13,541 nucleotides of DNA from CAZWVM01 sp964637705 (lineage in GTDB: Bacteria; UBA8481), in the NCBI GenBank assembly GCA_964637705.1, contig CAZWVM010000093.1:1-13541 (forward strand), in the 5' to 3' direction. Shown here piece by piece: positions 1 through 4,278 of the stretch; position 1 is the first letter of the stretch, and the number at the start of each line of letters is the position of its first letter. Below the pieces are notes generated by a model that was given only the letters and a program-made list of their open reading frames with translations, ran no database searches and had not been told where the DNA came from. The translations under genes were made by a program, and so were the position numbers.

Positions 1-38
1 ATCGCCGGTACGTTGGTGACAACACGAAATCCAGACAT
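1..38 (-). CDS. Flagellin, N-terminal fragment (second tandem copy)
   Basis: Only the first 12 codons lie in the window. They read MSGFRVVTNVPA, which closely matches the start of the complete flagellin just upstream (MSSFRVNTNVPA). The ATG is at 38-36 and is preceded by a strong Shine-Dalgarno AAGGAGG at 45-51. The first ~85 bases upstream closely match the leader of the other copy, so gene and leader were duplicated together. The product would be a subunit of the flagellar filament, exported through the flagellar type III system. The predicted sigma28-type promoter (237-264) and the upstream terminator (349-379) make it a separate transcription unit. The rest of the gene runs off the left edge, so length and integrity cannot be judged. 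Confidence 0.88.
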   Translation of the reverse strand, partial: MSGFRVVTNVPA

Positions 39-41
39 GGG

Positions 42-55
42 GTTCCTCCTTGAAC
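42..55 (-). promoter_or_regulatory. Shine-Dalgarno hairpin, putative CsrA site (copy A)
   Basis: In the mRNA, GTTCAAGGAGGAAC folds as a 4-bp stem (GTTC/GAAC) with the loop AAGGAG. The loop carries both the Shine-Dalgarno and an ANGGA core of the CsrA type. It sits 3 bases before the flagellin ATG. In B. subtilis hag one CsrA site overlaps the Shine-Dalgarno in the same way, so CsrA binding here should block ribosome loading. CsrA binding is inferred; the hairpin and motif are visible. Confidence 0.72.
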
Positions 56-60
56 GTGTC

Positions 61-80
61 TCCGAACATCCTTGTTCGGA
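61..80 (-). promoter_or_regulatory. Upstream CsrA-type hairpin (copy A)
   Basis: The mRNA has a perfect 8-bp stem TCCGAACA/TGTTCGGA closing the tetraloop AGGA. The segment ACAAGGATGT matches the last ten positions of the CsrA SELEX consensus RUACARGGAUGU at every position. The equivalent hairpin of the other flagellin leader (1385-1404) has a G-C pair where this one has A-T at the same stem position, so pairing is preserved by a double change. Confidence 0.78.
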
Positions 81-236
81 TCAATCAGGAAACCCTCGTC
101 CCTCGCGGTGATTGGAAAAGGCAGAATGAGAAACATGATGCCGGGGCTCGCCGTGCCCTGGGGTGCCTTGGTTCGGACTCCTTTCCGCTTCCGCTCGCGT
201 GCCGCGTCGGAAGGCTCGGTATTCGCTCTAATGAGA

Positions 237-264
237 TGATCGGAAGGGAGCGTGAAATCCTTGA
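237..264 (-). promoter_or_regulatory. Putative sigma28-type promoter of the partial flagellin
   Basis: Read on the minus strand, TCAAGGAT (264-257), 12 bases and TCCGATCA (244-237) resemble a FliA/SigD promoter (TAAAGTTT, ~11 bases, GCCGATAA). The -10 is imperfect (6 of 8). Support comes from the matching geometry at 1844-1871 upstream of the other flagellin: the same TCAAG start and the same 12-base spacer. It lies between the terminator of the upstream flagellin and this gene, giving a leader of about 190 bases. Confidence 0.5.
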
Positions 265-348
265 GCGGCACGGGCGAAAAATAGTTCCGTGATCGAGAAA
301 GATAATGCTCAAGGAGTCATTCGCACCGCGGCAGAGCGAAGCGGGGCT

Positions 349-379
349 AAAAAAAAACGGGCCCCTTTCGGGGCCCGTT
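349..379 (-). terminator. Intrinsic terminator of the complete flagellin gene
   Basis: In the mRNA a 10-bp GC-rich stem (AACGGGCCCC / GGGGCCCGTT) closes a GAAA tetraloop and runs straight into a U tract (A run at 349-357 on the plus strand). It lies about 40 bases past the flagellin TAG at 419-417. This is a textbook rho-independent terminator. It isolates the complete flagellin transcript from the next flagellin gene. Confidence 0.95.
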
Positions 380-416
380 CCGCGGTTCGCGACGTCGCGG
401 CGTTACGCGTCCGCGC

Positions 417-1361
417 CTACTGCAGGAGCTGCAACACGCTCTGCGGGGCGACGTTCGCCTGCGCCAGGGCCGAGGTTCCCGCCTGCTGGAGGATCTGGTT
501 CTTCGTGAAATTCACGATCTCATCCGCGAAGTCGAGATCCCGGATGCGCGATTCGGACGCCGCCTGGTTCTCCATCTGGATCTGGACGAAATTGAAGGTC
601 CTCTCCAGCCGGTTCTGCATGGCGCCCAGTTCCGCGCGAAGCCCGTTGACCTTGGTGATGGCGTTGGAGATCAGCGTGATCGCCGACTCCGCGCCGGTGC
701 GGCTCACGACGCCGTCGGAGCCCGTCGTGCCGGTCGCGTTCGAGATGATGGAGCTGATCAGCGTCCGCGTGGCCGTCTGAGAACCCGCTACCGAGAGCCC
801 CTTGATGCCGAGGCCGGAGGCGGTCGAGGTGAAGATGTTGAAGCTGAGTCTCTCGGTCTTGTTCGCGCCCACCTGCAGAACCAGCGAGGTCGCGTTCGCG
901 CTCGCCGAGCCCGCGGCGCCCTTGACCTTCGAGAAGGCGCCCTGGAGGAGCACCTTGGTGTTGAAGTTCACCGTCGAGGCCTGGCGGTCGATTTCCGAGA
1001 TGATCTGGTTGAATTCCAGCTGGATCAGCGCGCGGTCCATGGTGGTCAGGGTGTCGTTCGACGCCTGCACCGCCAGTGTCCTCAAGCGCTGGAGCTGGTC
1101 GCTGATGGTCTCGATGCCGCCCTCGGCGGTCTGGATCATCGAGATGCCGTCCTGGATGTTCTTCGAGGCCTGCTTGAGGCCGTTGATCTGCGTGCGGAAG
1201 CGCTCCGAGATCGCGAGCCCCGCGGCATCGTCGGCGGCCTTGTTGATGCGCAGGCCGGACGAGAGCCGTTCGAGGTTCCTCGTAAGGTTGCCGTTGGTTA
1301 CCGTTAGTTGCCGTTGAGCGAATATCGCCGGAACGTTTGTATTGACTCTGAAGCTCGACAT
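417..1361 (-). CDS. Flagellin, flagellar filament subunit
   Basis: The 314-residue product is a short flagellin that polymerises into the filament after export by the flagellar type III apparatus. The conserved N-terminal D0/D1 helices are clear: MSSFRVNTNVPAI at the start, LERLSSGLRINKAADDAAGLAISE at about 30-53 and QRLRTLAVQASND at about 91-103. The C-terminal helix, about 266-314, includes SRIRDLDFADEI and ends LQLLQ. The middle (about 145-225) is short and rich in Ser, Thr and Ala, so surface domains are minimal. The frame stays open upstream to 1670, but ATG 1361 is chosen because it starts the flagellin homology and has AAGGAGG at 1369-1375. Upstream are a CsrA-type two-hairpin leader, a long 5' region and a sigma28-type promoter at 1844-1871; a strong terminator follows. 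I leave the symbol blank because fliC, hag and flaA are used by lineage. Confidence 0.97.
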   Translation of the reverse strand: MSSFRVNTNVPAIFAQRQLTVTNGNLTRNLERLSSGLRINKAADDAAGLAISERFRTQINGLKQASKNIQDGISMIQTAEGGIETISDQLQRLRTLAVQASNDTLTTMDRALIQLEFNQIISEIDRQASTVNFNTKVLLQGAFSKVKGAAGSASANATSLVLQVGANKTERLSFNIFTSTASGLGIKGLSVAGSQTATRTLISSIISNATGTTGSDGVVSRTGAESAITLISNAITKVNGLRAELGAMQNRLERTFNFVQIQMENQAASESRIRDLDFADEIVNFTKNQILQQAGTSALAQANVAPQSVLQLLQ

Positions 1362-1365
1362 GAGA

Positions 1366-1379
1366 GTTCCTCCTTGAAC
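1366..1379 (-). promoter_or_regulatory. Shine-Dalgarno hairpin, putative CsrA site (copy B)
   Basis: The same GTTCAAGGAGGAAC element as at 42-55 lies 4 bases before ATG 1361, with the Shine-Dalgarno AAGGAG in the loop of a 4-bp stem. A flanking G-U pair could lengthen it by one. It fits the CsrA site that overlaps the ribosome-binding site in B. subtilis hag. The role is inferred by analogy. Confidence 0.72.
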
Positions 1380-1384
1380 CCAGG

Positions 1385-1404
1385 TCCGGACATCCCTGTC
1401 CGGA
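1385..1404 (-). promoter_or_regulatory. Upstream CsrA-type hairpin (copy B)
   Basis: A perfect 8-bp stem TCCGGACA/TGTCCGGA closes the tetraloop GGGA in the mRNA. ACAGGGATGT matches the last ten positions of the CsrA consensus RUACARGGAUGU, with G at the R position. Relative to copy A one stem pair is G-C instead of A-T (both partners changed), and the loop changes AGGA to GGGA, still within the R ambiguity of the consensus. Confidence 0.78.
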
Positions 1405-1447
1405 TCAAGTCTGGAAACCCTCGTCCCTCGCAAACGACTGAAAAGGC

Positions 1448-1799
1448 CGTCGGGAACCCGTCGCGCCCGGGCGGAGATGGAACGGCGGGAGAACGAGAAG
1501 GCTCGCGGTCGAGCCGCGGGCCGAGGGGATGCGAACACCCCGCTGCGGTAGGCGGATGCCGTGCCCCGAAGAGCCACGACGGCCGGCGCGGTCCCGAACG
1601 CGGCGCGGTCCCCGAAGGGTCCACGTCGGACGGGCCGCCACGACCTTCGCCTGGTCGCCTCCCGACGCACGTGCCGTGTCCGGTCCCACGATGCGCCAGG
1701 TTCGTTATGGATGCATGAATGCTAGGCTCGCCAAGCCCGGATCGATACGGCCTCCTTTCCGATTCCGCGCGGCTGTATGATCAACGTATGCGCCGCGGG
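1448..1799 (-). other. Long untranslated stretch between csrA and flagellin
   Basis: No open frame here resembles a protein. The flagellin frame continues upstream to 1670, but it reads as Arg/Pro-rich translation of GC-rich DNA with no Shine-Dalgarno. If the promoter at 1844-1871 drives the flagellin, this is the middle of a leader of roughly 475 bases. Visible features are a near-repeat (mRNA TTCGGGGACCGCGCCG followed by TTCGGGACCGCGCCG, about 1585-1620), a distant inverted repeat CGCGGC/GCCGCG near 1768-1797 and many GGA trinucleotides. I see no second promoter and no terminator inside it. Confidence 0.5.
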
Positions 1800-1815
1800 G
1801 CATCATCCTTGATGC
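1800..1815 (-). promoter_or_regulatory. Third AGGA-loop hairpin near the flagellin transcript 5' end
   Basis: The mRNA sequence GCATCAAGGATGATGC is a perfect 6-bp stem closing the loop AGGA, so CAAGGATG is presented as in the two proximal leader hairpins. It lies about 20 bases after the predicted transcription start. It has no counterpart that I can find upstream of the partial flagellin. It may be an extra CsrA site; this is inference from the loop sequence. Confidence 0.5.
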
Positions 1816-1831
1816 AGCCCTGAGTAGGGCT
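1816..1831 (-). promoter_or_regulatory. 5'-terminal hairpin of the flagellin leader
   Basis: AGCCCT/AGGGCT forms a perfect 6-bp stem with the 4-base loop ACTC in the mRNA. It begins within about 6 bases of the predicted start and directly abuts the next hairpin (1800-1815). No U tract follows, so it is not an intrinsic terminator. A 5'-end stabilising structure is possible. Confidence 0.4.
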
Positions 1832-1843
1832 TTCCTGTTCTTC

Positions 1844-1871
1844 TTATCGGCAGGAAGGCGCGATGACTTGA
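1844..1871 (-). promoter_or_regulatory. Sigma28 (FliA/SigD-type) promoter upstream of flagellin
   Basis: The minus strand carries GCCGATAA (1851-1844), an exact match to the sigma28 -10 consensus. TCAAGTCA (1871-1864) lies 12 bases further upstream in the -35 position. The usual spacing is about 11 and the usual -35 is TAAAGTTT, so the -35 is divergent. The flagellin copy downstream uses the same TCAAG plus 12-base arrangement. The promoter starts 31 bases past the csrA stop codon. Confidence 0.78.
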
Positions 1872-1902
1872 ACGGGAAACGTGAAAATCGCTTCCACGGG
1901 CG

Positions 1903-2169
1903 TCAGGGCGCGGGGGGAACTCCGTCGCCGCCCGGGCGGGTCAGCTTCTTCTTCAACAGCTCCATGCCCCTCGCGACGTCGCCACGGGCTTCGGCGGCGA
2001 GCCGGTTCTCCCGCTGGATCTCCTCGTAGATCTCCTTGCGGTGCACCGCGACATGGCGTGGAGCGCGGATGCCGAGCTTGACCTGGTCGTGCTGGACCGA
2101 GACGACCACGATCTCGACGTCGTCGCCGATCATGATCGACTCGTTCAGATGCCGGGCGAGAACCAGCAT
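1903..2169 (-). CDS. csrA: Carbon storage regulator CsrA, with extended C terminus
   Basis: The 88-residue product is a homodimeric RNA-binding protein that binds GGA motifs in hairpin loops and represses translation; in FliW-type bacteria the main target is flagellin mRNA. Residues 1-60 match the family throughout: MLVLARHLNESIMIGDDVEI, then QVKLGIRAPRHVAVHRKEIYEEIQRE. Leu4 and Arg44, both needed for RNA binding in E. coli CsrA, are present. The tail beyond about residue 61 (E. coli CsrA ends there) is charged, with a likely helix to about 77 and a Pro-rich end. A longer C-terminal helix is typical of CsrA proteins that pair with FliW. ATG 2169 overlaps the fliW TGA by one base; GGAG lies 8 bases upstream. 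An in-frame GTG at 2172 is less likely because MLVL is the canonical start. Confidence 0.97.
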   Translation of the reverse strand: MLVLARHLNESIMIGDDVEIVVVSVQHDQVKLGIRAPRHVAVHRKEIYEEIQRENRLAAEARGDVARGMELLKKKLTRPGGDGVPPAP

Positions 2170-2639
2170 CACTTCTTCTCCGGGGGATTCCCGTCGTTGC
2201 CGAGCAGGTAGTGCCTGACGCGGTGGCGCGGCGAACGCGAGATCACCTGCCGGCCGGTTCGTGATTCGGAATTGATGATGAGCGGCCCCTGGAGATTGGC
2301 CGTCATGAACTGGGGGTCCTCGGGGATGACGACGATGCAGAGGAGCACGGCGCGCGAAACGCTCTCCAGGCCCAGGCGCTCCAGGTCGTCGCCCGCCACG
2401 TCCGGCTCGTAGCCGGGGATGAAGATCCGGGGATCGATCGTCACGAAGGCCAGTTCGGGCTCGTCGAGCGACTGGAGCCAGAAGAGCGGACTCTCCTCGC
2501 CGTGGGGAAGGATCGCGAAGTGCTCGTATCCCTCGAATCCCATCAGCCCTTCGTCGATCCGGATGACGTTCCGATCCGAAATCTCGACTGTGCGCCCGAA
2601 CCGGGCCTTGATGACACGCTTGTTCTCCTGAGGCTCCAT
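2169..2639 (-). CDS. fliW: Flagellar assembly factor FliW
   Basis: The product (156 residues) matches FliW, which binds newly made flagellin and, when freed by flagellin export, binds CsrA allosterically and relieves repression. Recognisable segments are RFGRTVEI (13-20), IDEGLMGFEGYEHFAIL (28-44), SPLFWLQSLDEPELAFVTIDP (50-70), and TANLQGPLIINSESRTGRQVI near 113-133. The last segment is the most diagnostic. The size fits the family (about 150). The start is uncertain: ATG 2639 is used, but an in-frame GTG at 2651 would add MSHA, and neither has a good Shine-Dalgarno, so reinitiation after flgL (stop 23 bases earlier) is likely. The gene overlaps csrA in a TGATG junction, which suggests the regulator and its antagonist are made in a coupled ratio. 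Confidence 0.96.
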   Translation of the reverse strand: MEPQENKRVIKARFGRTVEISDRNVIRIDEGLMGFEGYEHFAILPHGEESPLFWLQSLDEPELAFVTIDPRIFIPGYEPDVAGDDLERLGLESVSRAVLLCIVVIPEDPQFMTANLQGPLIINSESRTGRQVISRSPRHRVRHYLLGNDGNPPEKK

Positions 2640-2661
2640 CGCGTGCGACACTATCCGACGA

Positions 2662-4278
2662 TCAGAGGTAGTTCAAGAGGGAGAGGCCGAGGACGCTGGA
2701 GACCGCCTTCAGGGCGGCCGTCTGGGCGTTCTGCTGGTTGCGAAGTTCCGTGATGACCTCCGCGAGGTCGACCTCGGAGATGTCGCTCAGGAGTTCCTTG
2801 TTGTTGAGCACCACCGCCTCGAGTCGCGTCTTGCGCTCCTCGAGCAGTTCGCTCCTGACGCCCGTCTCGGTGCGGTAGACCTCGACCGACTCCAGGGCCC
2901 CGTCGATCTCCGAAATGGTGTTGTTCACGTCGGAGGCCGAGCCGCGCCGGAGGCTGTCGCGGAGGTTGACGAGAAGGGAGAAGATGTCGCCGCCGGACGT
3001 GACGCCGGAGGAGGATGTGAGACCGAGGTCGCCGGCGAGGCTGCCGGTCGCGTCCTCGATGGTGAAGGGGCCCGGCGTGTCGCCCTCGAGGCGTATGGCG
3101 TAATCCTCGACGACCGTCGTGAGCGTGCGGGCCAGGAATCCCGCGATCGGCGCCACGTTCTCGATGCCCGGAGAACCGTTCGAGAATTCCCACCCGCCGT
3201 TGAGACGCAGGAAGACCGGCGAGGCGGCGCCCGAAAGGTCCGGATTGCCGTCGATGCGGTTCCCGTTCGCGTCGTAGATCTCCGCCGTCACGCCGGTGCG
3301 CGATTGTTCCGCGTTGATCCGGTTGGCGAGGGTGAAGATGTTGTCCGAGTCGTTGACGGTGATCGAGGCGCCGTTGAGGGAGAAGGATCCGCCGGTGAAG
3401 AGACCGCCGGAGATCGTCCCGAAATCGGCCGCGGGAAGCGGAACGCCCACGGTGCCCTGGATCGAGCCCGTGACGGTGGCTTTGACCCCGGCGCCGGCGG
3501 CGTTGATCGAGCGCGCGAGATCGAGAAGGCTGTCGCCCTCCCCCGTCGTCGGGTTTCCGTCGAGATCGTAGTTCACCAGGACGCCGTTGATGCGGATCGA
3601 GCCTTCGACGAGCCCCGAGGAGGGCAGGTAGGAGGCGGAGATCTCGCGGTCCGGGTAGGAGGCCGCGGTCGATCCGTCGAAGGTGCCCAGGGTGCTCTTG
3701 CGGACCTGGGGGCCCGAGGAGAAGACACGGTCGCCGGGCCAGGTGACCGGGACCTCGCCCCGCGCGTCGATCCGGAGTTCGACGTCGTCGCCCTGGTAGG
3801 CGACCGAAACGATCTCGCCGTTCCCGTCCCGCGTCGCCACGAAGGCGTCCCGGTCGATCTCGGCGCCGGCGAAGACGCTGTTGCCGAGCGACCGGGTGTT
3901 CGCGGTGCGCAGGAGACCTTCGAGTTGCTGGTTGATCTCCGTCGCGATCAGCACCCGGTCCGCGGTGACCAGGGAGTCGTTGGATGCCTGGAGCGTCAGC
4001 GTCCGGATCCGCTGGAGCTGTTCGATGGCGGATTTCATGTGCGTCTCCGCCTCGTTGACCGCCTGGTAGGAGTTCTCGATATTCCGGATCGCCTGCTCGT
4101 CGCGGCGGATGCGCGCCTCGAATCGCCGCGTTCGAATCGCCACGTCCGGGTCGTCGCTCGCCTCGGAGATCTTCTTGCCGGTCGAGAGCTGGCGCTGGAG
4201 TTCCATGAGCTTCGAGGAGTTCATGGCGGTGTAGTCGCGGGCGTCGGCGACGAGACGGTTGAAGGAGACGCGGTTCAT
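2662..4278 (-). CDS. flgL: Flagellar hook-associated protein 3 FlgL
   Basis: FlgL is the second hook-filament junction protein, exported after FlgK and sitting between FlgK and the filament. The N-terminal flagellin-like helices are clear (NRVSFNRLV at 2-10, LQRQLSTGKKISEASDDP at 27-44, LQRIRTLTLQASND at 88-101), as is the C-terminal helix (about 450-538, ending LGLSLLNYL). At 538 residues it is much longer than the roughly 300 of E. coli or B. subtilis FlgL. The extra mass is a central insert holding two segments of the flagellin hook IN type: GSIRINGVLVNY with LLDLARSINAAGAGVKATV (about 226-269) and GSFSLNGASITV with IFTLANRINAEQSRTGVTAEI (about 297-335). Its ATG overlaps the end of flgK by 4 bases, indicating translational coupling. 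Confidence 0.95.
   Translation of the reverse strand: MNRVSFNRLVADARDYTAMNSSKLMELQRQLSTGKKISEASDDPDVAIRTRRFEARIRRDEQAIRNIENSYQAVNEAETHMKSAIEQLQRIRTLTLQASNDSLVTADRVLIATEINQQLEGLLRTANTRSLGNSVFAGAEIDRDAFVATRDGNGEIVSVAYQGDDVELRIDARGEVPVTWPGDRVFSSGPQVRKSTLGTFDGSTAASYPDREISASYLPSSGLVEGSIRINGVLVNYDLDGNPTTGEGDSLLDLARSINAAGAGVKATVTGSIQGTVGVPLPAADFGTISGGLFTGGSFSLNGASITVNDSDNIFTLANRINAEQSRTGVTAEIYDANGNRIDGNPDLSGAASPVFLRLNGGWEFSNGSPGIENVAPIAGFLARTLTTVVEDYAIRLEGDTPGPFTIEDATGSLAGDLGLTSSSGVTSGGDIFSLLVNLRDSLRRGSASDVNNTISEIDGALESVEVYRTETGVRSELLEERKTRLEAVVLNNKELLSDISEVDLAEVITELRNQQNAQTAALKAVSSVLGLSLLNYL

Larger units (their letters stand above)
39..122 (-). repeat. Flagellin leader, copy A of a duplicated 5' UTR
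   Basis: The ~84 bases upstream of the partial flagellin align nearly without gaps with 1362-1447 upstream of the complete flagellin. A 19-base block (88-106 against 1413-1431) is identical, as is the 14-base Shine-Dalgarno hairpin (42-55). The intervening hairpin (61-80) is conserved in structure. Non-coding DNA is this similar only in these two leaders within the window, which indicates duplication and/or selection on a post-transcriptional control element. Confidence 0.85.
1362..1447 (-). repeat. Flagellin leader, copy B of a duplicated 5' UTR
   Basis: This is the counterpart of 39-122, directly upstream of the complete flagellin. Shared elements in the same order are a GCCTTTT box, the 19-base identical block at 1413-1431 (mRNA GCGAGGGACGAGGG then TTTCC), the CsrA-type hairpin at 1385-1404 and the Shine-Dalgarno hairpin at 1366-1379. 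The 19-base block itself contains one further ANGGA core (AGGGA). Similarity ends abruptly beyond about 1447. Confidence 0.85.

Noticed and set aside
1585..1620. Short TTCGGGGACCGCGCCG-like near-repeats that might suggest an array
   Set aside because: There are only two imperfect units with no regular spacers, so it is neither a CRISPR array nor a defined repeat family.
1362..1670. N-terminal extension of the flagellin frame upstream of 1361
   Set aside because: The extension is Arg/Pro-rich, covers the conserved leader hairpins and lacks a ribbosome-binding site; flagellin homology begins exactly at 1361.
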